This document shows, in pieces, positions 10,785 through 22,372 of a DNA stretch of 64,000 bases. The position numbers and the translations under genes are program-made. The notes below the pieces were generated by a model. It was not told the DNA's origin and made no database searches. It worked only from the letters and a program-made list of their open reading frames with translations. Position 1 is the stretch's first letter. Each line of letters begins with the position of its first letter. The stretch lies in the NCBI GenBank assembly GCA_009760855.2, contig WPIO01000118.1, positions 594,001 through 658,000 on the forward strand. The letters run 5' to 3'. This DNA is from Cristatella mucedo (taxonomy: Eukaryota > Bryozoa > Phylactolaemata > Cristatellidae).

Positions 10785-11800
10785 TTATCTAACATAGTCC
10801 TGGCCTATGTTTACATGCCGGAAGTAGTCCTGACGCTACTAAATACCAACAGCTTGCTGTAAAAAAACATTCAATTGTGGCAACAGAGGCAATTGAACAA
10901 ATTTAATGAAAAAAGTGGTTTCTCAAATTGCTAAGAAGCCAGGGAAGAAACTTTCGTAGGAAAATTAGCAGGGTTTTCTGAAGCCAGTTGGGACGACAGC
11001 TCAGAGTCGGAGACGGTGTAATTTCTCCTGCACTTACTATTTATATATCTCTCACAAATTTAAATTCCGTTCTTTGAATATCAGTAGAATAGCTGTATAC
11101 AATAAGACCAACTTAGTTGGTTACCTTGATGACTCACATCGAACCAAATCCTGTCAAACATTTTTGCAGGTTTATATGGCCACGTGATCGGCGCTTTCAA
11201 GGAATGAACCTGTTGCATTTTCTTGTGCTAACACTACAGGAAAATGACTAGTAATCTCGTGGCTTTTAGTTGGTAACTGAACACTCACTAAATCAATGGT
11301 GTTTTCGCAAAGGCCACAAGGTAATAGACCTGCTCTTGGCACTTTTTCAAGCAGCTACAACTAAGAGAAAAGGAATGCTTACTGCCCATTCAAGATCTTA
11401 CTTACAACGTTGAGCCAGCTGTAGTTTACTTAAGTCATTCCGGGCCTCCGCTGCATGGTACCTCTCATTGAAAGCATAATGCCGTTTCTCTTTGTGTGCG
11501 CCTTCAAATAGCACCTCTGATCTAGTCTACATACTAAAATCCGATGGCGCAGCGTCCTCAAAATCGGCTGTCATTGGTGCATGTCGTTGGTGCATGCATA
11601 GCAGGCGCGAACACGCGGGCATGTCATTTTGTACAAAGGTAGTCCTATCAATTCGCACCATGCTAGTGCTGCATGCAGTAATCTTATTTACTACAATACT
11701 TGAGGACGGCACACCACACAAATAATTAAGATTGTTCAGTAGAAAAGCATGAGCAAGTGAATACAGATTAATGCAGAAGAGTTATCTTTTACCTGCCTTC
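10785..11800 (+). repeat. Module M1, upstream part of copy 2
   Basis: Non-coding. It resumes M1 after the L2 insertion ('acattcaattgtggcaacag' at about 10868). The small-exon position (about 11266-11321) keeps a weak 'ttag' acceptor and a 'caag|gtaata' donor. The second microsatellite position has only 'tttctctttgtgtgcgcc' (about 11487). Confidence 0.65.
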
Positions 11801-11806
11801 GTTTAG

Positions 11807-12230
11807 GACCCGCAAAACTGCGGCAGCTAATTAATTATCTGAATTAGCTGCAGGAAGAAAACCGAAAGCCGTCTGAAAAAGGCAGAGCCTATAAGCTATA
11901 GAAATGCTCACGGGACGCTAAAGGAAAACTGAATATGTCCAACCACAACAGTAAGCTAGCTGAAGAAATGCTAAAGGTTGCTGAAGAAAAGCACAATTTG
12001 GCTAGAAAAAAAAGCAGCTGTTTGCTGAAGACATGCTCAAGCTGGCTAATGGAAATTTCGACTGAGTAATAATAATAACAATCCAGAAGAAAGTCAAAAC
12101 CTAGTGGACAAAATACTAAAGCTGGTTCAAAGTGAGGGAAAGCTGGCTTAAGTCAAGTAGAGGTCGGCAGGCGAAACGGCTGACGCTAGCTAAACAACAG
12201 CAGATGTGCTCCTAGCATTCAGCAAAACCT
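11807..12230 (+). pseudogene. Coiled-coil gene copy 2, broken
   Basis: The 3' splice site 'cttcgtttag' and exon start are kept, but the ATG and a continuous frame are lost. Remnants of the heptad repeat ('aagctagctgaagaaatgct', 'gttgctgaagaaaagcacaa') are split by frameshifts and stop codons. The copy is cut off at about 12230 by a LINE2 insertion, and its 3' flank with AATAAA resumes at 13.52 kb. Confidence 0.75.
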
Positions 12231-13440
12231 GCCTTATTAAGAACTTTGCCCTTTATCCTTTGCTCAACCGGCAACCATCCTAGCTCTTGCAGCAAAGGAG
12301 ACACGTGCTCAAAGCGCTGGGACTTGAAGACTAGCCTTGCAGCCATATTCATAGTCCGCTGTAGTGGCATAATAGCTTTCTTTGGCAGCCCAGCCAAAAT
12401 GGAATTACAATAATCAAGCCGAGACAGAACTAAAGAGCTAGTTAAATTTTTTACAAGCCACTGTGAGAGACAGCTCCTAATCTTGGATAGGGATCGGATG
12501 TGATGGCTAGCTGTAGAGGCAGTCTTCTGAATGAAGCACTTGCAATTGAGCAGCTGTCGACCACGACACCTAAATTTCGAGCACGTGGTGAAGGTCGCAC
12601 AATAGCATCACCTATTAGAACAGCAAAGCCTTTTAATGAAGCCACGCGCTTAGGGTGTCCTATGAGCAGCAGTTCGGTTTTATCCTCATTTAATTTCAGG
12701 ATGTTTCCGACATCCAGGATCGAATATCGGCAAGGCAAGCATTCAGTTTCTCAGTTGCTGCAGCAGAATCCGACGGTTTGAATGACAAATACAACTGAGT
12801 ATCGTCAGCATAGAAGTGATATCCTATTCCATGTGCCTTAATCACTTTTCCCAGAGGTTGAGTATCAATGGAGAACAGCAAGGGACCAAGTACAGACCCT
12901 TGAGGGACTCCACATGTGACCCTTCTCGTTTGTGAGACCGGCCCCCCACACGACTCGGATTGAACACGATCAGACAAGTATGATTTAAATCACGCCAGTG
13001 CTTCGTCAGCCCGACCGATCATTGTTCTCCATCTTTCAAGCAGAACTTCGTGATCAATGGTGTCGAAGGCAGCAGACAGATCTAGCAGAGCTAGGGTAGC
13101 GACATTCCCGTCGTCGTTGCCAAGTAGAATGTCATCGTTAACACAGAGGAGAGCAGTTAATGTAGCGTGCTGCCTCTTGAACCCTGATTGAAATGTTTTT
13201 GACATTCCATCATTTTCAATATGTTCAACTAGTTGCTTAGCAACAATTTTTTCAAGAATCTTTGATAAGAATGAAAGAAGGGAAACTGGACGATAGTTTT
13301 CTAGGACCTCTGTGTCTAATCCAGGCTTTTTAAGGATAGTTCTAACGATTACCGATTTGAAGGACTTGGGTATGACCCTTCTTCCCAAAGAAGCATTAAA
13401 AGTCTTGGTTATGGCAGGGCAAAGTTGGTCTGCTAAACTA
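12231..13440 (-). pseudogene. LINE2 reverse transcriptase and C-terminal domain
   Basis: This is the best preserved RT of the LINE2 family. The minus strand runs from 'ITKTFNASLGRRVIPKSF', 'LENYRPVSLLSFLSKILE' and 'LLDLSAAFDTIDHEVLLE' (12990-13457), through '[14 protein letters not shown]' and an intact catalytic '[11 protein letters not shown]' (12696-12977), to '[14 protein letters not shown]' (12451-12738) and 'NMAARLVFKSQRFEHVSP' (12212-12397). A frameshift near 12985 and others downstream inactivate it. The endonuclease is absent. It inserted into coiled-coil copy 2. Confidence 0.9.
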
Positions 13441-13516
13441 GACCACAGAGATGACAAGAGAGAGATTAAGTTCTCGGAGGGCGCTTTATCGAGTGCATTA
13501 TTATTATTATTATTTT
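13441..13516 (+). mobile_element. Solo L2 3' tail with (TTA)n
   Basis: 'gagagattaagttctcggag', 'ggcgctttatcgagtgca' and (TTA)n lie in plus orientation, directly abutting the minus-strand LINE2 copy. This may be a separate insertion or a template-switch product. Confidence 0.6.
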
Positions 13517-14110
13517 AACAGTCGTGGGCGAGCTCTCCTTTGATTATCACTATCCGCAGGAGCCAATAAATTTCTCTTATGGCTTCCTTACAAGTCTTTT
13601 ATTTTGCGAGGTCTGTTACAGCAAATGACAAGTTTTTAACATGAGGGAGAGTGACCAACGAGTTCAGTGCAGGACTCATGTCGGGCAGAAAAATTTTAGG
13701 TCTTTTTTAAAACTACCTTTAATTCTGGGAGTCGTATCGAGCTTGTGAACGACCGCAGTGGATGCAGTGCATGCACTGCTAGCATAATTGACTAGGAGCT
13801 ATTTTTACTTAGAGAAAGCAAACCAAAGCCCTGATCCACTCTCAAAGTTCGTCGCTCAGTTGGCCACCATCTTTCTCTTCTATCGCTGCTGCTAAATATT
13901 TCGGGATGTTATTACTTCACTTACTCGAAGTCTAGATGCCGTGAGCTTCCAGAAGTGTCAGATCTGTATAAACTCCAACTTTCCATATATGCATGGTATG
14001 CATGTCTATGCGACCTCTTACCATATTATGCTTGCTGCGCATTGAGCATTCTGTATCCAAGATCCAAGGGCGGAGGCTATTTTCGGCTCAGCTCAGCCAT
14101 GCTCGGGCCA
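13517..14110 (+). repeat. Array module C, copy 2, with poly(A) signal at 13565
   Basis: It resumes with 'aacagtcgtgggcgagctct' and AATAAA at 13565-13570, then 'ttttattttgcgaggtctgt'. It matches the flank of the other coiled-coil copies. No coding potential. Confidence 0.65.
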
Positions 14111-15333
14111 TAAAAGCTTGAAGTCGATTATTGCTTGACTGACAGATTGCGCAGGTCGGCGAGAAGTGGTGTGATGTGGCAACTTCCACGCTCACGATTG
14201 ACTAGCCTGGCTGCAGAGTTTTGAACCAGCTGTAAACACCTGATTGCACGTGCCGGTACACCAGCTAGCAGTGTGTTACAGAAGTCAAGACATGATGTCA
14301 CAAATGCATGGACGACTTAGATGCGGTATCGCTGTCTACACAAGCCCGAATTTAAGCCATGTTATGTAGCTGAAAATAGGCAGACTTTTCTGTGGATCTG
14401 ATTTGGTCGTCTAACGAAAGGTCACTTTGGAACATGACACCTTTATTTCGTGCAGATTCAACAGAAAATACATTGGCAGAGCCGACTGTGAGCATTAGCC
14501 TTTCAAACTTCGGAATCGCACTTGTTTTGCCCGTAACTAGTAAGTAAGCTTTCCTATCATTCAATTTAAGAAAATTTGCTGCGAATATCATCAATAAATG
14601 CAGCAAGGGTAGTGAGAGAATTCGACGTGCTCTAGTCTGAAGAGATCAATGCAAAAGTACAACTGAGTGTCATCCGCATAGAAGTGAAAGCCTAGATTTT
14701 GCTTGGCAATCACATCGGCCAGAGGGAGAGTATAAACCGTGAAGAGAATCGTACAAAGCATGGAGCCCTGAGGTAGGCCATATTTCAGATGTACCTCAGA
14801 TGATCTCTGTCCATTCACATCAATACTCCGCATTCTCCCACTGAGATAGGACCTGAACCATTGGAGAGAAGTGCCGCTGATGCCCAAGTGAGATGAGAGG
14901 CGCTCAAGAAGCACTTGAGGATCGATAGTATCAAAAGCTGCCAAAGATCAAGGAAAACAAGCAGGACACTCTACTCAAGTCTGTATTCCTAAGTAGGTCG
15001 TTATACGCCCGAAGTAATGCTGACTCTATGGAGTAATTAGCTCTAAAGCCACACTGGAACTGACTAGCGAGGTTTGAAGTTTTAGTATGAGTTCCGCTGG
15101 TTTGCCATGACTCGCTCCAGTGTCTTTGATAGGAATGGTAGAAGTGAGAGTGGGCGGTAGTTGCTCAAGTTCTCTTGGTCAAGTGTAGCTTTCTTGAGAA
15201 GTGGCCTGACTACAGCTTTTTTGAAAGGTGCTGGGACATGACCTGAGGCTAATGACATATTAATTATGTTAGTTATGCATGGCAGCAGTAGATCAATGCA
15301 ACGCAGGAGCAGGACAGTGGGAATAGGATCCAA
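14110..15333 (-). pseudogene. L2-like LINE, RT region, broken
   Basis: Minus-strand pieces in order: 'IINMSLASGHVPAPFKKA', 'LSNYRPLSLLPFLSKTLE' (15082-15333), 'DTIDPQVLLERLSSHLGI', 'QWFRSYLSGRMRSIDVNG', 'GLPQGSMLCTILF' and catalytic '[12 protein letters not shown]' (14591-14944), 'LKLNDRKAYLLVTGKTSA' and 'NKGVMFQSDLSLDDQI' (14352-14606). The C-terminal domain is degraded (14110-14350) and the endonuclease is absent. Several frame changes are present. Confidence 0.88.
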
Positions 15334-15339
15334 AGGACT

Positions 15340-15735
15340 CGTCTTTTTTATTGGGATATGAACTTCAGGACGAGGTCACGAGATGGAGAGAGAACTGCGG
15401 CTGCAGCTTGCTTTCACTGAACGGTGGCATGCGGCTGAGGCCCCGAGTTGCCTCAGTAAAACAGAGCTGGCTCGCTGTCTTTTTGAATGGGGAGATAGCA
15501 TACATCTTCTCTAAACATTGCTGCGTGAAAAATGCGTTGTGCAGACCTCTTACCTGGTGGCCTTTGCGACAAGGCCTCAGACTGAGTGACGGCGGTCCGC
15601 TACCGACTGCGAGTAACGAAGACACGACTTACTTTCCAGCTGAGTCAGCAGAAGAAAATGCAGCCTGGCCTGTCCTTGAATGCCTTGGTCACGTGGCTGT
15701 ATCCACCTTCAAAAATTTTTGACCATTGTTTGTTA
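15340..15735 (-). repeat. Inverted piece of module M1
   Basis: The minus strand of this stretch matches the plus strand of M1 from the E-box and small-exon area (4110-4400, 17800-18120). Read in reverse it has 'gtcgtgtcttcgttactcgc', the exon-like segment and 'ccaccag|gtaagag'. It is the only M1 piece in opposite orientation and lies beside a minus-strand L2 copy. Confidence 0.75.
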
Positions 15736-15830
15736 GATATAACAATAATAATAATGCACTTGACAAAGTGCCCCCAAATAACTTAATCTCTTTCTATCCC
15801 CTTTACATTTTATGAGTCAGCAACCTGAAT
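15736..15830 (-). mobile_element. Solo L2 3' tail
   Basis: 'aataataataatgcacttga', 'aaagtgcccccaaataactt' and 'aatctctttctatccccttt': a diverged minus-strand L2 3' end. Confidence 0.6.
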
Positions 15831-15906
15831 TGTAAAACGCTTGCTGGTGGTTTCGAGCCTAATTAAAATGGACTGCTGTGGATTGAGGTGGCTTGTGGTA
15901 ATTCGT

Positions 15907-17467
15907 CAAACCGGGCAAAATTTGGCCTTTGGGCCTCATGCGGCCTAGACAGTACTCAATTCCAGCCTGGCGGCCCCTTAGTTATTTATTGACAGATCCA
16001 GCCTTATTAAGTTGTCGCGGTTTTTTTCCCTTCATTATAGAGGTACTTTGACTTACGAGTATCTCAACTAAGCAGTTTTCGAGGCAAGAGCCGTCTCTCG
16101 GCCACTTTTTGCTTTGAGTTGAGAGCTAACTGTTGCGGTACTCTATTTCGCTCCACACGTTTCACAGTATGATTTTAGAACTTCGACGTTTTTTGAGCAT
16201 GGTTAGAGGCGGCAGCCCTTAGCCGCGACGGATTTGCGCCAGAAAGTGCTAACGAGTGCAAATGGGTGTGCCAGCGAGGCAAGTAAGAAGTTGGAGAGAG
16301 GAATAGTGTGGGTTTAGGTACCAAGGCTCGTAAGGGAAGGACAGTGGAAGATGTTCCGAGTGCCAGTGCGTGACGTCAAGCGAGGGCTAGGTGGTTCACT
16401 CCGCCATCGCCTCGAGCGAGCCTTCGGGGTTGAAATCGACTACTGGAGGAACCGCTGCAGCAAGAACGTTACATAGACAGTACCGTCGTCTTAGAGATCC
16501 TCCTGTAACCAAAGACTACGGCGCGTCCGCAAAAAGGCCCGGCCAGTAACCTGTGCGTCGGCAGTTCGTCCCTGGGTCAAAATTCTTTTGGAACGCTTCC
16601 GGTAGCGTCTACATTTGCTGAACATTACAAAAGCTGCAAGGACGTGAAGTGCTCATCGTGAAAGCGGAAGCCCACGTGCGGGCATTCGAAACAAAGATGG
16701 TTCTACGGGAGAAACAGCTGTATAACGGCGACTACGTCCATTTACCGCACCTGGACCACCGTGACGCAGCTTTCGTTGATACCGAAGAATGCATCAGCGT
16801 GCTGTCAACCCTGCGGAATGGATTCTCTTCTGGCTTCACTGATGTGCGCTCTTCATTCGCAGGAGTGCAAAATCGTCAGCATTCTTATTGACTTTCCGTA
16901 TGAGGACACCCCCTTTGTTGTGCAATTAAAGTTGATTGAGCTACAGACTTCGGACGTTCTCTTGCCCAAGTTTATTTCTCGCATTGCTCTCATTTACTTC
17001 AACCATCAGCTGCCAAAGTCTCAGTTTCCAATGTTGTTAGCGCGTGTCAAGCGTGTGATCGCAATGTTTCGCAGCACTTGCTCCTGCGAGCAGCTGTTCT
17101 CCAAGATGAAGTTTTGTACGAATAAGCTATGCTCTCAGCTTACGGACAATAACTTTAATGACATTTTGCTGCTTAACTCATCATTTGAACCTGATATTGC
17201 TACCCTCTCTAAGAAAACGCACCATCATGTTTACCATTGAGCAAACTATACTTTTGAGTAAAATGCCTTTCCTTGGTCACATTGTTCTTTCTGGCTTGGT
17301 GTACCTTCTTGAACTCCTGAAATGGCTTAAAAGTCTAAAAACTTTGCCGACCTCAGGGCTACACCCACTCCTGGGTGGACTAAGTGGGCGTGGTTTCTTC
17401 TGGCCTAGTGTGTGCTTTCTTGACCTCCTGAAATGGCCCAGTAGTCCGAAACGTTTGCCGACCTCTG
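15907..17467 (+). mobile_element. hAT-type DNA transposon relic
   Basis: The left end reads 'caaaccgggcaaaatttggc' followed by GGCC-rich subterminal sequence. The right end, read inward, starts 'cagaggtcggcaaacgtttc'. Such GGTCGGCAAA ends are typical of one large group of animal hAT elements. Between them lies a broken hAT transposase C-terminus (separate entry). A second, slightly different right end ('cctcag' ending at 17356) lies about 110 bp inside the outer one, so the 3' end is duplicated. Array module M1 resumes at 17468. No clear 8-bp target duplication is seen. Confidence 0.75.
16649..17240 (+). pseudogene. hAT transposase C-terminal region (GTF2IRD2/ZBED-like), frameshifted
   Basis: Frame 16649-16891 carries 'HVRAFETKMVLREKQLYNG', the usual pattern before the dimerisation region. 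About 16860 the match moves to the frame of 16761-17240 with 'VVQLKLIELQTSD' and the hAT dimerisation (hATC) motif 'MFRSTCSCEQLFSKMKFC', then 'LTDNNFNDILLL'. The zinc finger and most of the RNase-H core are missing or unrecognisable. One frameshift inactivates it. Confidence 0.8.
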
Positions 17468-18140
17468 TGCTAGATGTTCTCCCCATGCTATTACATAGCA
17501 GAAGCTTGAGAAGAAAAAAACATTCAATTGTTTTTACTGTGGCTATATAGCACATTTCATGAGGCAAAAGGATTTTTTTAAGTACCAGCCAACAGGGAAA
17601 GCAACGTTCACATGCAAATTGATACGGCTATAGGAAGCCCGCTGCGACTACAGCCCCAGAGAGGGCGTCATTTCTCTTACTCTAATGAGTTATTAACCTA
17701 TGGCAACCTCCAGTGTAATTCTTGAAATGTTAGTAAATTAGCAGTACACTTCAGGTTGCTGACTCATATCTAACAAAAAATGGTCGAACATTTTTGGAGG
17801 TGGATACAGCCACGTGGCCAAGCCATTCAAGAACAAGCCAGGCTGCATTTCCTTCTGCTGACTCAGCAGGAAAGTAAGTCGTGTCTTCGTTGCTTGCAGT
17901 CGGTAGCGGACCACCGTCACTCAGTCTAGGGCGTTGTCGCAAAGGCCACCAGGTAAGAGGTCTGCACAACGCATTTTTCGCGCAGCCATGTTAAGAGAAA
18001 ATGCATGCTAGCTCCCCATTTAAGAGGACAGTGAGCCAGCTCTGTTTTACTGAGGCAACTCGGGGCCTCAGCCGCATGCTTCAGTGAAAGTGAAAGTATT
18101 CAGTGAAAGTTCAGTGAAAGCATGCTGTAGCCACAGTTCT
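17468..18140 (+). repeat. Module M1, upstream part of copy 3, with small exon 17900-17952
   Basis: The array resumes with 'gctagatgttctccccatgc'. The 53-bp putative exon lies between 'cgttgcttgcag' and 'gtaagag', about 80 bases after an E-box ('gccacgtggcc', 17810). Sequence is closest to copies 1 and the inverted piece at 15.5 kb. Confidence 0.65.
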
Positions 18141-18149
18141 CTCTCCCTC

Positions 18150-18220
<71 letters not shown>

Positions 18221-18222
18221 GC
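18141..18222. repeat. (CT)n microsatellite, second tract of copy 3 unit
   Basis: About 60 bases of pure CT preceded by interrupted CT, in the same place as 4411-4672 and 50169-50363. Confidence 0.95.
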
Positions 18223-18585
18223 GTACGCCTTTCGACCAGCACGTGAACTCCTCTGGCCATGTCTACTTCTTGCGGCGCAGCGTCCACGGAGTGAGCGTAC
18301 GGTTGTTTGTGAATTCACAGCTAGCGCCAGCACGTAGCAATATCATTTTCTGCTGAGGCATTAATCTCTATTCGACGCCACGCCTACGCAGCGGATAGTA
18401 ATCCTGCTTGCTTGAATACTTGAGAACGTTAACCGGTACAACAAACTAAAATTATTCAGTAGGAACACGCTTCGGCAAGCGAGCGTTAATACATGCAAAA
18501 GGATAACTTCTTTTCACGTGCTTTCTTGTAGGACCACAAAGGCTATAGCAGCCATTTCTCGGTACTGAAGGACGAGTAGCGAAAG

Positions 18586-18918
18586 ATGGCTGAAGAGAAG
18601 CGGCAACTAGCTGAAAGCATGCTGAAGCAGACTGAAGAAAAGATGAAGCTAGCTGAAGAAAGGCTAAAGGTAGCTAACGAAAGCCAGAAGCTAGCTGAAG
18701 AAACCCTGAAGGAGGCAAGAGAAAAGCGGAAGGTAGTCGAAGAAGTGCTGCAGGTGGCTGACGAAAAGGTGAAAGTAGCTGAAGCTACGCTCAAGATGGC
18801 TGAAGACGAGCAGAATCAAGCGGAAGAAAAGATTAGGCTAGCTAAAGAAAGGCAGAAGCCGGTTGAACGACGTCGGAATTCTGCCAACGAAAAGCAAAAG
18901 GAAGCGGAAAGAAAGTAG
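18586..18918 (+). CDS. Heptad-repeat coiled-coil protein, array copy 3
   Basis: An open frame of 110 residues with no defects, colinear and equal in length to copy 1. It consists of seven-residue repeats (AEE-x-x-K-x-A/L type; for example 'MKLAEERLKVANES' and 'KLAEETLKEA'), highly charged, with no Cys, signal peptide or hydrophobic segment. A 3' splice site ('tgctttcttgtag') ends at 18531, 54 nt before the ATG. The poly(A) signal is at 19187. The N-terminal half is nearly identical to the broken copy 5 at 39.7 kb, more so than to neighbouring copies, pointing to block duplication. No named family recognised. Confidence 0.62.
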   Translation: MAEEKRQLAESMLKQTEEKMKLAEERLKVANESQKLAEETLKEAREKRKVVEEVLQVADEKVKVAEATLKMAEDEQNQAEEKIRLAKERQKPVERRRNSANEKQKEAERK

Positions 18919-18959
18919 AGGTCTGCTTACTCAACGGCTGACGTTAGCCTGAGAGCGTC

Positions 18960-21250
18960 ATATTCTCTCTGGCATTCAGCAAATGCTGCCTTAGCAGCTT
19001 GGCCAGCTAGTGGTTAGACCGCCGCTGCTTCCTATGCAACTGCAGCAGCTGACAGATTTGGATCGGCAGGCGTTCGCCAAAGGGCAAACTGTACAAGAAC
19101 TTTAAGCAATGAATCTACCACTGCGAGCCGCTTCGCTCGAACCGTCTTGGCGGGCTAACCTTTGAAAATCTCTATCCACCTTGACGAATAAATAGTTTGT
19201 GCCGCCCTCTTGAGAGTATTTTATTTTGCGAGATCCACTAAAGTAAATGTCCAGTTGATAACGTCTAATGGCGGGATCGAACTTTCAGGCTCCGTGAAAT
19301 AGCGCTAACGATTGCATCGGCTCGTGCAGAGCTTACGTCGAGCAGACAAATGCTGGGTCAGTCGGAAAACGGCCCTAGATTCTAGGAGTCCTACCGAGCT
19401 CGCAAATGACAGCAGTGTAGGCACTGCTGAGAGAAGTGCGGCGGAGCTACTTTGACCTAGAGAAAGCCAATCGAAGCACTTATCTAGCACATTTACTGTC
19501 CACCGGTCAGCTCGCCACTAACTTTCTTTTCTCTCGCAGCCACTAAATCTCTCGGGATGTTATTACACACGATCTTTAGAGAAGTCCAGGCGCCTTGAGC
19601 TGCCCGAAGTAAATGAGAGCTGCATAAAATCCCACTAACCATAAATGGATGCTAACCCTGTCTATGCCACCACTTACCATGTTAAACTTGCTGTGCATTG
19701 AGTATTCTACCGCTTACCTGTTGATCATGCTTCCTTTACAGCATATGTAAAGTGCCTATAGAGAGACTGATTTCTTAGAGGGCACTTCAAAAAGTTTACA
19801 GTTATTTTTGTTATTGTTATTACGTGCGACGTAGGCTAAAGGGATTGTAACATAAGCAATTGGTGTTGGTGGGTAGGTCTGATTTTTTTACCTAAATGTA
19901 TTTTGCATGCATGTCCCATACTTTTGGACGGAAAGAAAGTCACTAAAAATTTGCTAGCTGGCGCAGACCGATTTCAAGAAATCCTGCTAATGTGCACACC
20001 TACATTTAATTCACAACCGCGTGGAATTTTCCGTAAAAAAAATTACTATAACTATGCCGATTTACGTTGCACAAAAGCTGTGACGGCAGTAAATCAGAAT
20101 GCTGAAACTGAGTCAGGCTGTGACTTTACCGGCATGAATAAACATTCATCTGTAAACGTTTCACCAAGCTCCTTGGAATGGCCTCACTAAATGTCTGCTT
20201 TTTATTACGTCAGCTTGGGCAAAGACATCTAGAAAAAGACTTAAAGAATTGGCACTCAGTAATCACGCATTGCAGCGGGCCAGAAAGCTGCTCGCTCCAG
20301 GTTTGAGTACCTAGCGCATGCATTGTCGATAGAGTTTCGTACTATTTTCTGGCTCATGATTCATCTCCTGTCCTCTAAAGCTACCGAGACTAACATTCCT
20401 GCACCAGAAAACACGCATTTTCAGCTTTGTCTCAGTAATTTCACTGCACGGGCTTCTTAGTAAACTGGTTCTAAGCAAGCAATAAATAAAGCTGCTGCAA
20501 AGGAAACAGTGCACAGCTGAGAAGAACCGCATTCTATGAACTACTACTTAAGCAAAACAGCTGCGTCACAGAGCAGAGGTAGAGAGTGAAGCTGAGTAAC
20601 CCGTGTGACTCGCTGTGTACCCAGGAATCTGTCTGCAGCTCTAAAGTACCTGGCTGTTTGTTGGACCACATTTTGTATGACCTTTTGCATTGCATCACAT
20701 AAATTGAATTTTCTATTTCTGGTTTCAATAGAGATAATTGTGCTTATAACTTGAATCCGAACCGACTTAAGAAATTTTAACTGGCTCGGGTAGATTTAAG
20801 TTAATATCGGGCTGCAAAATGGCACACTGTGGTGAGGTAATATTAGCGTGGCTCTGCCGGAATTATACAAAATATGTACGAAGTGATTACATTAAAACTA
20901 ATTTTAAAGCAGTCAGCCTTCGATTTCCCATGAAGGTACTGAGTAAAGTTGGCCTCGATGTGTTTGAGTAAAGCCCCACCGAACACCATTTCATTCAATA
21001 GAGCTTGGCTTGATCTCGGTCTTCTTTATCAAGTAATCGCTCTTAAATTCTCAATCAGTAACCTAACTTTGTATCGCGTGATCATAAGATGCTACTAACT
21101 AAAGTGACTTACTGCGATCCGATAATATTAGAGGGCTGTCAAAGTCAGATGACTTTGAAGCATCTTATAGTGTCTGTCCATGCATTGTCGAGTATGCATT
21201 AAGTGACATCATGCCGTTGCTTGGATTCGAGAGAGGTGCACGTAAAACAG
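18960..21250 (+). repeat. Array modules C, D, F and G, copy 3
   Basis: This is the longest uninterrupted run of these modules: C at 19.2-19.8 ('gattctaggagtcctaccga' at about 19378), an L2-like tail at 19.74-19.83, D at 19.9-20.3, F at 20.43-20.7, G at 20.95-21.2 kb. No conserved reading frame was seen. Confidence 0.72.
19187..19192 (+). terminator. Poly(A) signal of coiled-coil gene copy 3
   Basis: AATAAA about 270 bases after the stop codon, in the conserved position before 'ttttattttgcgagatccac'. Confidence 0.6.
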
Positions 21251-22214
21251 CAAGAATTTAACGAATACCCACATCGTCGTATGTCTACGAGCGCTGATGG
21301 CTTATAAGTTGACTCGACTTCAATGCTGAAAATATGCGCTTGAAAGCATCGCTTAAACGAGGAATATATGAAAGATGCTAGTTTACCCTCGTGAAAACTG
21401 CAGAGAACTCTAAAATTCCTATGCGATGTAGACCCAGAGGGTGTTTTCAGTCCTCACTGGTAAGCTAGCCCTACTGACGGGCGATCGTGCAGTTCTTTCT
21501 GACATAGCAGAATCTGTAATAAGGAAAAGTGAAGAACTAATTGCTGCCGCCAAAGTTAGGAAAATGCATTCGGAAAATATCAGCAATGCAGCACTAATTG
21601 GCTATCGTTTTGAAAATGTTTCTTTCGCTGTTGTTGCCGATAGTTAGGCATACAGTGTACAAGCGCTATACTACTTTGTCGATAATGCTTTGATATCAAG
21701 ACTTGGTGTAGTTTCAATTTTACATATTGTCTGATTGCAATTAAGTTAAGTTTCAATCTATGAGATTGAATTCGTCATTCTCTTTTATATTTGCACATGC
21801 TCTCTTGATTGCGGTCAACTTCCGATTGAATCAGCATCAACTTTCGCCTACGAAAGTACTAAATTACAAAATTTTCTTGTGGGTGCCACCTAATTTTTAT
21901 CGGTTCGCATTAACACGGTACATATTCTCCTTAATATACCTACTTTCCGGCGTCGTTTATTTTACAGAAAAAGTCACGTAAAGTAAAGTGCACATTCAAG
22001 AATTCATTAGCTGACGGCAGAGGAAGCTTGGTGGCTTGCATTTCCACTTGCGTCATGCAATTACGAGTTTCTGAGACTTACGTAGCTTGAAAGAAAAAAA
22101 ATCTCTAAAATGAAACGGCTAAAGATCGATTTTAGATTTATGAGAAACCGAACTTCATTATCAAAATAGAAATCTTATATCTTGAAATTGGCACTACTTG
22201 GGACTCTCACTGCC
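21250..22214 (+). repeat. Array module H, copy 3
   Basis: Non-coding. 'ttataagttgactcgacttc' (about 21303), 'tacatattctccttaatata' (about 21919) and 'tagatttatgagaaaccgaa' (about 22132) are shared with the other H copies. Confidence 0.7.
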
Positions 22215-22249
22215 CCTCTCCCTCTCTCTCTCTCCCTAAAATAAAAAAT

Positions 22250-22372
22250 AATTCATTTGCATAGCACCCCAAGAGAACTAAATCTCTATTCAGGCGCTTC
22301 ACATATACCTTGCGACTCGAGCCCACGACCTCAGCCAGACCTTAGTTGGGGCGAGCACCTTAACCGCTCTCT
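22250..22372 (-). mobile_element. tRNA-derived SINE with L2-like tail, inserted in (CT)n
   Basis: On the minus strand it begins 'gcggttaaggtgctcgcccc'. B-box-like 'gtcgtgggctcgagtc' follows (22316-22331), then 'gtgaagcgcctgaatagaga' and 'ttagttctcttggggtgcta', then an A/T-rich tail. The tail matches the 3' end of the resident L2-like LINE. The 5' A-box region is partly lost. CT repeats flank both sides, so it landed in block A. Confidence 0.75.
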
